DNA of 7,301 bases from JBMNTQ01 sp050945815. GTDB taxonomy: Bacteria > Bacillota > Clostridia > Christensenellales > JBMNTQ01. Position numbers and translations under genes: made by a program. Where the stretch lies: the NCBI GenBank assembly GCA_050945815.1, contig JBMNTQ010000106.1, positions 1 through 7,301 of the forward strand, written 5' to 3'. Shown piece by piece: positions 1-6,116 of the stretch. The number at the start of each line of letters is the position of its first letter. Position 1 is the stretch's first letter. The notes under the pieces are model-generated. The model worked only from the letters and a program-made list of their open reading frames with translations, searched no databases and had not been told where the DNA came from.

Positions 1-51
1 AATGAGGGCTGGGCTTGGCTGGAGAGATTGCGGCGTTTTGCCGGGAAATAG
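1..51 (+). CDS. C-terminal end of an upstream gene, probably HisH (glutamine amidotransferase subunit of imidazole glycerol phosphate synthase)
   Basis: Frame 1 is open from the window edge and reads NEGWAWLERLRRFAGK before a TAG stop at 49-51. The stop lies 12 bases before the hisF start. HisH proteins usually end in a helix of the form E-K-S-x-x-x-G-x-x-L-L-x-N-F, and the spacing of Gly, Leu and Phe here fits that pattern. HisA, the other common gene before hisF, normally ends differently. HisH supplies ammonia from glutamine to HisF, so this neighbour would make functional sense. Only 16 residues are visible, so the identity is an inference from a short tail plus context. Confidence 0.4.
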   Translation, partial: NEGWAWLERLRRFAGK

Positions 52-63
52 AAGGAGGCTTTT

Positions 64-837
64 ATGCAGACTAAACGCATCATTCCTTGCTTGGACGTTC
101 GAGGCGGCCGGGTGGTTAAAGGGGTTCACTTTGAAAACATTATAGACGTCGGTGATCCGGTGGAGGCGGCGAGGGCATATAGCGCAGCCGGTGCGGATGA
201 ATTGGTTTTGCTGGATATTGACGCTTCTGTCGAGGGACGGGTTACGATGCTGGATGTGGTGCTGCGTACGGCGGAGCAGGCGTATATTCCGTTCACTGTG
301 GGCGGTGGTATTCGGGATTTGCACCAGATTGGAGAAACTCTGCGTGCTGGTGCGGATAAGATTTCTATTAATACGCCAGCAGTTTTAGAGCCGGAGCTGA
401 TCTCGAAGGCTGCCGACGCTTATGGCAGGCAGTGCATTGTTGTGGCGATTGACGCAAAGCGTGTGGGCGATTCTTGGGAAGCTTATATAAACGGCGGTAA
501 GGTGGCGACCGGTATGGATGTGATTGAATGGGCCAAGCGGGCGGCAGATCTAGGCGCTGGAGAGCTTCTTTTAACGAGTATGGACCGGGACGGCACCAAG
601 GCAGGCTTTGACGTGGAATTGACCCGGCGTGTGGCTGAGGCGGTCGATGTTCCTGTGGTCGCTTCCGGCGGCGCCGGGGAGATGAGCCATTTTTATGACG
701 TGTTGACTGAGGGGAAGGCGGATGCGGCACTGGCTGCTTCTTTGTTCCATTTTGGTATTTTGGATATAATGGAGCTTAAGAAATATTTAAAAGGGCGCGG
801 CGTAGAGGTGGGGATGGGGAAGAGCCTGTCTGACTAA
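64..837 (+). CDS. hisF: Imidazole glycerol phosphate synthase, cyclase subunit HisF
   Basis: HisF is the cyclase half of the cytoplasmic HisF-HisH complex. It joins ammonia to the ribulosyl intermediate PRFAR and releases imidazole glycerol phosphate and AICAR, linking histidine to purine synthesis. The 257-residue product has the usual family length and a (beta/alpha)8 barrel. The opening RIIPCLDVRGGRVVKG carries the catalytic Asp11, and AIDAKR carries the second catalytic aspartate at exactly position 130. Phosphate-binding motifs are GGGIR (80-84) and ASGGAG (200-205); TSMDRDGTK (171-179) is also typical. AGGAGG at 53-58 lies five bases before ATG. The gene follows the upstream stop by only 12 bases, so it is a distal cistron of a histidine operon. 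No hisI or hisE follows. The identification is secure. Confidence 0.98.
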   Translation: MQTKRIIPCLDVRGGRVVKGVHFENIIDVGDPVEAARAYSAAGADELVLLDIDASVEGRVTMLDVVLRTAEQAYIPFTVGGGIRDLHQIGETLRAGADKISINTPAVLEPELISKAADAYGRQCIVVAIDAKRVGDSWEAYINGGKVATGMDVIEWAKRAADLGAGELLLTSMDRDGTKAGFDVELTRRVAEAVDVPVVASGGAGEMSHFYDVLTEGKADAALAASLFHFGILDIMELKKYLKGRGVEVGMGKSLSD

Positions 838-890
838 GGGTTCTGCTAAAAAAAGGCGGCGTTTTTTCGTTGGAGTGTATGCAAGAGGAA

Positions 891-924
891 AGTCGTTGGC
901 GAATTCGCTGATGACTTTTTGTTT
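891..924 (+). terminator. Intrinsic terminator of the hisF operon
   Basis: Bases 891-901 can pair with 906-916 around an AATT loop. This gives an 11-base-pair RNA stem that includes three G-U pairs and a GCG/CGC core, followed at once by a T-rich run (916-924, TTTTTGTTT). It begins about 54 bases after the hisF stop on the same strand and is the best terminator candidate for the operon. The A7/T6 stretch at 847-866 nearer hisF has no G-C stem and is a poorer candidate. Confidence 0.6.
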
Positions 925-1160
925 GGGTAAGAAGTTTTAACGATGAAGGGGAACCCTTGATTTGATGAACTACGTCAGGTTTGCCAGCCAAGAACAGAAA
1001 ACAAATGGGGGGCTACCATACCACGATAAAAAAGAGCGGTTAACATTTTGAAGAGAGTAGACAGATTTGTTTTTCGAAGGATGAGAATCAGGCTCGTATT
1101 TCGAAAAGCCCAGCGGGCAGCTTATGGTGCTGATCGAGACAGAGACTTTCAGGCGCATAC
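925..1160. other. Intergenic interval without a supported gene, carrying several inverted repeats
   Basis: This stretch lies between the hisF terminator and the fba terminator. Short open frames exist on both strands, but none has a convincing ribosome binding site, and one runs through the fba terminator into fba. Visible structure: AAGGG-gaa-CCCTT (946-958); TTTTCGAA at 1071-1078 facing TTCGAAAA at 1100-1107 across a 21-base gap; and GCCC-agc-GGGC (1108-1118). None is followed by a T run. I cannot assign a function. Confidence 0.5.
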
Positions 1161-1189
1161 AAAACACCCCCGGCATAGCCGGGGGTGTT
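1155..1189 (-). terminator. Intrinsic terminator of fba
   Basis: AACACCCCCGGC (1163-1174), a three-base loop ATA, and GCCGGGGGTGTT (1178-1189) form a perfect 12-base-pair hairpin. Read on the minus strand it is followed by TTTTGTAT, and it starts 21 bases after the fba stop codon. The opposite side lacks a T run (GGTTGATG), so it is oriented for fba rather than for rightward transcription. Confidence 0.92.
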
Positions 1190-1210
1190 GGTTGATGTTT
1201 GAGGTTGTGA

Positions 1211-2140
1211 TTAGGCTTTGCCGGAGCTGCCCAGAACATTTTTCATCTTGTGCTTGATCATTTCCTTGGCGGCTTTTCTTGCTTCGCCTAAGTAGGAGCG
1301 CGGATCAAACGCTTCGGGGTGTTCGCTCATGTATTTGCGGATTTCGCCGGTCATGGCCAGACGAATATCGGTGTCGATGTTGATTTTGCACACGGCCATG
1401 GAAGCAGCCTTGCGTAGCAGGTCTTCGGTTACGCCTTTGGCGCCGCCGACGTTGCCGCCGTATTGGTTGATCATGGCTACGAATTCCTGGGGAACGGAGG
1501 AAGCGCCATGCAACACGATGGGGAAGCCCGGTACTAATTTGCCGATTTCCTCTAGGATATCGAAGCGCAGTTGAGCGTCGCCCTTGAATTTGTATGCGCC
1601 GTGGCTGGTGCCGATGGCGATGGCCAGGGAGTCTACGCCGGTGCGTTCTACAAATTCTTGTACTTCTTCCGGACGGGTGTAGGAGGCATCCGCGGCCGCC
1701 ACGTTTACGTCGTCCTCGATGCCGGCTAAGCGGCCCAATTCCGCTTCTACGACAACACCTTTATCGTGGGCAAAGTCTACAACTTTTTTGGTCAGCGCGA
1801 TGTTGTCGTCGAAGGAATGGTGAGAGCCGTCGATCATGACGGAGGTGAAGCCGCTTTCAATGCACTCTTTGCATAGTTCGAAGGTGTCGCCATGGTCTAG
1901 GTGGAACACGAGGTCGATGCCGGTGTCCTCGACTGCGCCTTCGATCAGCTTGCGAAGATACGCAGGCTTTGCATAACGCCGCGCGCCGGCGGAAACCTGA
2001 ATGATGACCGGAGAGTTTTCCTCCTTGGCGGCTTCGGCAATAGCTTGTACATTTTCCAGGTTGGTGGCGTTGAATGCACCAACGGCGTACCCGCCCGCAT
2101 AAGCCTTTTTGAACAGTTCGGTAGAAGTGATAAATGCCAT
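1211..2140 (-). CDS. fba: Fructose-bisphosphate aldolase, class II
   Basis: This cytoplasmic glycolytic and gluconeogenic enzyme reversibly splits fructose 1,6-bisphosphate into dihydroxyacetone phosphate and glyceraldehyde 3-phosphate, using zinc. The chosen start gives 309 residues, the common length for Firmicute class II enzymes. HLDHGD (80-85) holds the catalytic Asp82 and zinc ligand His83. VEAELG (131-136) supplies Glu134, GTSHG (177-181) supplies His180, and LHGASS (210-215) supplies His211. NIDTD (254-258) is the substrate-phosphate motif. The frame stays open 19 codons further upstream, but the start at 2140 is preferred: homologues begin MAFITSTELFKKAY and AAAGGAG lies about 11 bases before it. 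The gene is monocistronic in this view, with its own promoter and terminator, and diverges from the glycosyltransferase. Gap, which acts on its product, lies 2.4 kb away on the opposite strand. Confidence 0.97.
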   Translation of the reverse strand: MAFITSTELFKKAYAGGYAVGAFNATNLENVQAIAEAAKEENSPVIIQVSAGARRYAKPAYLRKLIEGAVEDTGIDLVFHLDHGDTFELCKECIESGFTSVMIDGSHHSFDDNIALTKKVVDFAHDKGVVVEAELGRLAGIEDDVNVAAADASYTRPEEVQEFVERTGVDSLAIAIGTSHGAYKFKGDAQLRFDILEEIGKLVPGFPIVLHGASSVPQEFVAMINQYGGNVGGAKGVTEDLLRKAASMAVCKINIDTDIRLAMTGEIRKYMSEHPEAFDPRSYLGEARKAAKEMIKHKMKNVLGSSGKA

Positions 2141-2195
2141 TTGATACTCAGCTCCTTTAAAATATAGAAATATAGTAAAAACCACATTATAAACC

Positions 2196-2224
2196 ATTAT
2201 ACTTCAAATCCGGCAGTTTGAAAA
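2196..2224 (-). promoter_or_regulatory. Probable sigma-A promoter of fba
   Basis: On the minus strand TTTTCA (2224-2219) and TATAAT (2201-2196) are separated by exactly 17 bases. The -10 is perfect and the -35 matches four of six consensus positions. The start codon lies about 55 bases downstream of the -10. A second TATAAT at 2191-2186 has no good -35 partner. The leader is AT-rich, and I see no operator in it. Confidence 0.65.
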
Positions 2225-2321
2225 TAGTAACTTGCTTGTTGGGAGGAAAAAGATGGCATGGGGGACGGTGAGAATAGCGTAAAATATGGCAGCCTTCACT
2301 GGCGTAAACTCATTTTTAGTG

Positions 2322-2327
2322 TATAAT
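2322..2327 (+). promoter_or_regulatory. Candidate -10 box for the glycosyltransferase-aminopeptidase unit
   Basis: TATAAT lies 61 bases upstream of the first candidate start codon in an AT-rich context. No good -35 lies at 17 bases; TTCACT at 2295-2300 is close to consensus but 21 bases away. This would be a weak or activator-dependent promoter. It diverges from the fba promoter about 100 bases away. Confidence 0.4.
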
Positions 2328-2388
2328 ATTAAAAGACATGCCCTAAGCGCGGCGCTGCTGCGCAGGTTATCAAGGATCAGGGAGGACG

Positions 2389-3345
2389 ATGGTTTCCATG
2401 GATATAAAGTATAGCATGATTATCCCTGCTTTTAATGAAGAAGACGTGTTGGATGTATCCTATAGGCGCATGAAGGCCGTGATGGAGACCTTGGACGGGC
2501 CTTATGAGATGATTTTTGTCAACGATGGCAGCAGGGATCGTACGCTGGAGATTTTGCGGGAATTGGCAGCTGCGGATAAGACTGTGAGGGTATTATCCTT
2601 TTCCAAAAACTTTGGGCATCAGATTGCCGTTACTGCCGGATTGGACCATGCCCGGGGACAGGCGATTGTTATTATTGACTGCGACTTGCAGGATCCGCCA
2701 GAAGTGATTCCGAAGATGGTGGAACAATGGAAAGCCGGGTATGATGTTGTTTATGGCAAACGGTTGAAGCGTGAGGGGGAGAGCCTTTTTAAAAAGCTGT
2801 CTGCATTTGCTTTTTATCGGGTGTTGTCGGCTATGTCGACCCAGCCGATTCCGTTGGATACCGGGGATTTTCGCCTGATCGACCGGAAGGTTTGTGACGC
2901 CATTTGCTCGATGCGGGAGACCAACAGGTTTTTGCGGGGCATGGTGAGCTGGGTGGGGTTTAAGCAGATTGCGGTGGAATATCACCGAGATGCACGCTTT
3001 GCTGGAGAGACCAAATATCCGCTTTCTAAGATGGTGAAGCTGGGGGGAGACGGGATTACCTCGTTTTCTTCTAAGCCTTTGCGTATTGCTACGGCAATTG
3101 GCGGCGTTGTTTGTGTCTTGTCGCTTTTATATATGGTGGTTTCCCTGATTTTGATGTGGTGCGGCGTGTATGCGGCACCGGGATTTGCCATAGCCATCGC
3201 GGGTTTGGTGCTGCTGGACGGCATAATAATGTTGCTGCTGGGAATCATAGGAACATATATTGGACGCATATTTGACGAGGCCAAGGACAGGCCCTTATAC
3301 ATCGTAGCAAAAAAGATTAATTTTGATGAAGGTGATGAGAGATGA
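2389..3345 (+). CDS. Membrane-anchored family 2 glycosyltransferase (GtrB / DPM1-like, polyprenyl-phosphate hexosyltransferase type)
   Basis: Such enzymes transfer a sugar from a nucleotide sugar to undecaprenyl phosphate on the inner membrane face, making a lipid-linked donor for cell-surface glycosylation. The 318-residue product begins with a GT-A domain: IIPAFNEED (11-19), VNDGSRDRT (44-52), and the metal and nucleotide-sugar site DCDLQDPPE (97-105). FRLIDRKV (161-168) and FSSKPLR (226-232) are also typical of this subfamily. Two hydrophobic helices follow (about 233-257 and 264-292), then a cytoplasmic tail with RPLYIV (301-306). Length and order match GtrB-like enzymes. The start is uncertain: GGGAGG (2380-2385) is 3 bases before ATG 2389 and 12 before an in-frame ATG at 2398. 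The latter would give MDIKYSMIIP, closer to homologues. The donor and final acceptor cannot be read from the sequence. The end overlaps the next gene. Confidence 0.9.
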   Translation: MVSMDIKYSMIIPAFNEEDVLDVSYRRMKAVMETLDGPYEMIFVNDGSRDRTLEILRELAAADKTVRVLSFSKNFGHQIAVTAGLDHARGQAIVIIDCDLQDPPEVIPKMVEQWKAGYDVVYGKRLKREGESLFKKLSAFAFYRVLSAMSTQPIPLDTGDFRLIDRKVCDAICSMRETNRFLRGMVSWVGFKQIAVEYHRDARFAGETKYPLSKMVKLGGDGITSFSSKPLRIATAIGGVVCVLSLLYMVVSLILMWCGVYAAPGFAIAIAGLVLLDGIIMLLLGIIGTYIGRIFDEAKDRPLYIVAKKINFDEGDER

Positions 3346-4457
3346 CAGACCCTAGGATTAAGACATTGGCGCATAATTTGATTCATTATTCCTGCCGCTT
3401 GCAAAAGGGCGAGAACGTTTTGATTGAGGCGACAGGGGATACGCGGGAGCTTGTAAAGGAATTGGTGCGTGCGGCGTATGCGGCCGGCGGTTATCCGTTT
3501 GTGAAGCTGAGCGATTCCGCAGTGAGCAGGGCCCTCTATCAGCAGATTAGCGAAGAGCAGCTTTCTCTCATGAGCGAGGTAGACTGTGGCTTGATGGGCA
3601 AGATGCAAGCCTATATTGGCGTGCGCGGCGGGGCCAATGCCAGCGAGCTGTCGGATGTGCCGGAGGAGAGGATGCACAACTATAGCAGGATTTATTCCCA
3701 TAGTGTGCATTCGGAATTGCGCGTAAAGAAAACGAAGTGGGTGGTTCTACGCTATCCGACACCGTCTATGGCGCAGATGGCGAACACCAGTACCGAGGCT
3801 TTTGAAGATTATTATTTTGACGTATGCAACTTGGATTATTCGAAGATGGATCAGGCGATGGACCCTTTGAAGGAGCTGATGGAGAAGACTGACCGGGTGC
3901 GTATTGTAGGGCCTAAGACAGACCTTTCCTTTTCGATTAAAGGGATTCCCGCAATTAAGTGCAGCGGGCACAGCAACATTCCTGACGGGGAGATTTACAC
4001 CGCGCCTGTAAGGAATAGCGTGAACGGGATGATTAGCTATAATACGCCTTCTTTGGAGCGAGGGTTTACCTATGAGAATATTCGTTTTGAATTTCAGGAC
4101 GGTAAGATCGTTCGGGCGACGGCCAACGATACCGACCGTATCAATGATTTGTTGGACATGGATGAAGGGGCTCGCTATATTGGGGAATTCTCCTTCGGTG
4201 TGAATCCGTATATTATCGCGCCTATGAAGGACACGCTGTTTGACGAGAAAATTTGCGGATCCATTCATTTTACCCCGGGCTCTTCCTATGACGAGGCCAG
4301 CAACGGCAATGAATCGGCTTTGCACTGGGACTTGGTTCTGATTCAGACACCGGAGTTTGGCGGGGGCGAGATCTATTTCGATGATGTTTTGATTCGGCAA
4401 GATGGGCGCTTTGTGCTGCCGGCTTTGCAGGGACTGAACCCGGAAAATTTGAAATAG
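3342..4457 (+). CDS. Aminopeptidase, peptidase family M29 (AmpS/PepS type)
   Basis: M29 enzymes are cytoplasmic metallo-aminopeptidases with a two-metal site that remove N-terminal residues from peptides. All six expected metal-site residues can be placed in the C-terminal half: Glu217 in IPDGEIYTAP (213-222), Glu282 in GEFSFG (281-286), His309 and Tyr316 in IHFTPGSSY (308-316), and His328 and Asp330 in ALHWD (326-330). The His309-Tyr316 spacing of seven agrees with the family as I recall it, while the Tyr316-His328 interval is shorter than in the thermophilic prototypes. At 371 residues it is also below the roughly 410 of AmpS, pointing to a shorter clostridial branch. Its ATG lies inside the stop of the glycosyltransferase (ATGA, 3342-3345), so the two are probably co-transcribed and translationally coupled. 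No clear terminator follows. The family call is strong; the physiological peptide is unknown. Confidence 0.92.
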   Translation: MTDPRIKTLAHNLIHYSCRLQKGENVLIEATGDTRELVKELVRAAYAAGGYPFVKLSDSAVSRALYQQISEEQLSLMSEVDCGLMGKMQAYIGVRGGANASELSDVPEERMHNYSRIYSHSVHSELRVKKTKWVVLRYPTPSMAQMANTSTEAFEDYYFDVCNLDYSKMDQAMDPLKELMEKTDRVRIVGPKTDLSFSIKGIPAIKCSGHSNIPDGEIYTAPVRNSVNGMISYNTPSLERGFTYENIRFEFQDGKIVRATANDTDRINDLLDMDEGARYIGEFSFGVNPYIIAPMKDTLFDEKICGSIHFTPGSSYDEASNGNESALHWDLVLIQTPEFGGGEIYFDDVLIRQDGRFVLPALQGLNPENLK

Positions 4458-4499
4458 ATTGTAGGTTGTTGCATTTTATGCTTGCGTGATAGAGAGAAA

Positions 4500-4519
4500 T
4501 ATAATAAAATCATTATAAT
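4500..4519 (+). promoter_or_regulatory. AT-rich leader of gap with two candidate -10 boxes
   Basis: TATAAT occurs twice, at 4500-4505 and 4514-4519, in a very AT-rich leader between the aminopeptidase stop and gap. TTTATG (4476-4481) lies 18 bases before the first, but matches only three of six -35 positions. A separate promoter is expected for a highly expressed gene such as gap and the position suits one, but neither -35 is convincing. Confidence 0.4.
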
Positions 4520-4565
4520 TGAGCAAATATGTTAATTTTTAAATAAAGTTTGGAGGATATGGATT

Positions 4566-5576
4566 ATGGTCAAAATTGGTATCAATGGGTTTGGGCGGAT
4601 CGGTCGTCTGGTTTTTAGAGCATGTGCGGCGCGGGATGATGTGCAGGTGGTTGCCATCAACGATCCGTTTATCGACACCGAATATATGGTGTATATGCTG
4701 ACCTATGACACCGTGCATGGACGCTTTAAGGGCACTGCGGAAGCTAAAGACGGCAAGCTGATTGTCAATGGCAAGGAAATTGCAGTTTATGAATCTATGA
4801 ATCCTGCGGAAATTCCGTGGAGTGAGGCTGGCGCTGATTATATTGTGGAATCTACAGGCGCTTTCACCACCACAGAGAAAGCTTCCGCTCATTTTGAGGG
4901 GGGCGCTAAAAAAGTCGTGATCTCCGCTCCTTCCAGTGATGCGCCGATGTTTGTTATGGGCGTGAACAGTGATACATACACGAAAGACCTCAAGGTTGTT
5001 TCCAATGCGTCTTGTACGACCAACTGCTTGGCACCTTTGGCCAAAGTGATTCATGACGAGTTTGGCATCGTGGAAGGCCTGATGACGACGGTGCATGCGA
5101 CTACGGCCACCCAAAAGACAGTGGACGGACCTTCCAGGAAAGACTGGAGAGGCGGACGGGGCGCTGCGTATAACATTATTCCCAGCTCGACTGGCGCTGC
5201 TAAGGCTGTGGGCAAGGTTATTCCTTCCCTCAATGGTAAGCTGACCGGCATGTCGTTTCGGGTGCCTACTGCGGACGTTTCCGTTGTTGACTTGACCTGC
5301 CGCCTGGAAAAGGCCGCTGATTATGACGAGATTAAAGCCGTTATGAAAGCTGCTTCTGAGTCTGAAGAATATGCCGGCATCATTGGCTACACGGAAGATG
5401 CTGTGGTGTCTAGCGATTTTATTGGTGATGAGCGCACCTCCGTATTCGATGCGGGCGCAGGGATCTCCTTAAATCCGAACTTTGTGAAGCTGGTTGCTTG
5501 GTATGACAACGAGTGGGGTTATTCCTGCAAGGTTGTGGACCTAATTGCCCATATGAACAAGGTGGATAACGCCTAA
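4566..5576 (+). CDS. gap: Glyceraldehyde-3-phosphate dehydrogenase, phosphorylating, NAD-dependent type
   Basis: This tetrameric cytoplasmic glycolytic enzyme oxidises glyceraldehyde 3-phosphate to 1,3-bisphosphoglycerate with NAD and phosphate. The 336-residue length is standard. The N-terminal Rossmann fold shows INGFGRIGR (6-14), and Asp33 in INDP (31-34) favours NAD over NADP. The active site SNASCTTNC (146-154) carries the catalytic Cys150, with the base His177 in TVHATT (175-180). The phosphate-site segment SSTGAAKAV (207-215) and the C-terminal WYDNEWGYS (312-320) are intact. GGAGG at 4552-4556 lies nine bases before ATG; an ATG at 4559 is out of frame. The segment FIDTEYMVYMLTYDTVHG (35-52) resembles the GapA class shared with eukaryotes. 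No pgk or tpi follows, so gap appears to stand alone between its leader and terminator. Confidence 0.98.
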   Translation: MVKIGINGFGRIGRLVFRACAARDDVQVVAINDPFIDTEYMVYMLTYDTVHGRFKGTAEAKDGKLIVNGKEIAVYESMNPAEIPWSEAGADYIVESTGAFTTTEKASAHFEGGAKKVVISAPSSDAPMFVMGVNSDTYTKDLKVVSNASCTTNCLAPLAKVIHDEFGIVEGLMTTVHATTATQKTVDGPSRKDWRGGRGAAYNIIPSSTGAAKAVGKVIPSLNGKLTGMSFRVPTADVSVVDLTCRLEKAADYDEIKAVMKAASESEEYAGIIGYTEDAVVSSDFIGDERTSVFDAGAGISLNPNFVKLVAWYDNEWGYSCKVVDLIAHMNKVDNA

Positions 5577-5600
5577 AACCCGCATGGTGGGTGGGTTTTT
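5575..5600 (+). terminator. Intrinsic terminator of gap, overlapping its stop codon
   Basis: AAAACCC (5575-5581) can pair with GGGTTTT (5593-5599), with T continuing to 5600. The enclosed 11 bases can form an alternative hairpin, ACCCGC with GTGGGT (5578-5583 and 5587-5592, one G-U pair). The stem begins inside the TAA stop codon. The G-C part is short, so efficiency may be modest. Confidence 0.6.
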
Positions 5601-5685
5601 GAAGGGTAGCGTCTGCTAGGAAAATTTTTTCCATTAAGAAAAAGCCGTTCTGGTATGACCCCCATCAAAAAAGCAAAAATATTTT

Positions 5686-5733
5686 CGTACCTCTTTTTTC
5701 GGTCTTAGGGCTTGAAGAAAGAGGTACGTTTTT
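5686..5733 (+). promoter_or_regulatory. Long hairpin with T run that covers the ribosome binding site of the recombinase fragment
   Basis: CGTACCTCTTTTTTC (5686-5700) pairs with GAAGAAAGAGGTACG (5714-5728) over 15 base pairs, with a single G-U pair and a 13-base loop. TTTTT follows at 5729-5733, directly before the ATG at 5734. The right arm contains GAGGT (5721-5725), the only plausible ribosome binding site for that ATG, about nine bases upstream of it. In a transcript entering from gap the site would be paired, and the T run could also end transcription. The structure may mark the end of the original element, or be a second terminator behind gap. Confidence 0.7.
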
Positions 5734-6116
5734 ATGTTGGTGAAAGAACTGTCTAGAGAATTTGAGTTTGACTGTCATGTGCGCAACCTATCGCCCAAAA
5801 CCACACAGAACTACTTAAGGCAAATCTCCTGTTTTGTTTCTTTTCTGGAGGGGGGAATATAGAATCATCTTGCTGGCGGAGGTTAGGCCGATTCACATTA
5901 AAGAGTTTATTAAGTCCTATCATGAAGAAGGGGCAGAAACCATCCTATGTGAATGATTTGCTAAAGGCCGTGAAATGCCTCTGCCACTATGCGTACAATG
6001 AAAGGTATATCGATACGCTTTCAACTGAAAAGGTAAGGTATACAAAGGAACCCAAGGTGTTGATTCACCCTTTCTCAGAAAGGGAGATAGAGCGGATGAT
6101 TCACTATTATAAATGA
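5734..6116 (+). pseudogene. Decayed N-terminal fragment of a tyrosine recombinase/integrase, frameshifted twice
   Basis: Three frames in succession give one continuous protein resembling phage-integrase-family recombinases of Clostridia. It starts with ELSREFEFDCHVRNLSPKT in the first frame, which stops at 5862. It continues with EVRPIHIKEFIKSYHEEG in the second, and then PSYVNDLLKAVKCLCHYAY up to HPFSEREIERMIHYYK in the third, stopping at 6114-6116. Each switch is repaired by removing one G, from the G6 run at 5850-5855 and the G4 run at 5930-5933. The repaired frame has 126 codons. It covers the SAM-like core-binding domain and ends just where the catalytic domain should begin; the Arg...His-x-x-Arg...Tyr residues are absent. 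No partner gene follows. It should be inactive as a recombinase. Sequencing errors could explain the frameshifts but not the missing half. Confidence 0.8.

Noticed and set aside
1..63. HisA as the gene upstream of hisF
   Set aside because: The visible tail lacks the usual HisA ending and fits the HisH C-terminal helix better, although 16 residues cannot settle it.
847..866. A7-GGCGGC-G-T6 stretch just after hisF as a terminator
   Set aside because: The only pairing is between the A and T runs, with no G-C stem; the hairpin at 891-924 is a better terminator.
1048..1257. Rightward open frame of 69 codons across the fba terminator
   Set aside because: It starts with TTG, lacks a ribosome binding site and runs through a perfect terminator hairpin into the end of fba on the other strand.
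2141..2197. Upstream extension of fba by 19 residues
   Set aside because: The extension covers the promoter -10 and the AT-rich leader, is not found in the family, and the internal ATG at 2140 has the ribosome binding site.
2346..2356. AGCGC-G-GCGCT dyad in the glycosyltransferase leader
   Set aside because: It is short, G-C only and unpaired with any second copy or recognisable operator consensus; kept only as a note.
5619..5632. GGAAAA-TT-TTTTCC palindrome after gap
   Set aside because: The loop would be only two bases and the stem is almost all A-T, so it is not a credible hairpin; A/T runs commonly make such palindromes by chance.
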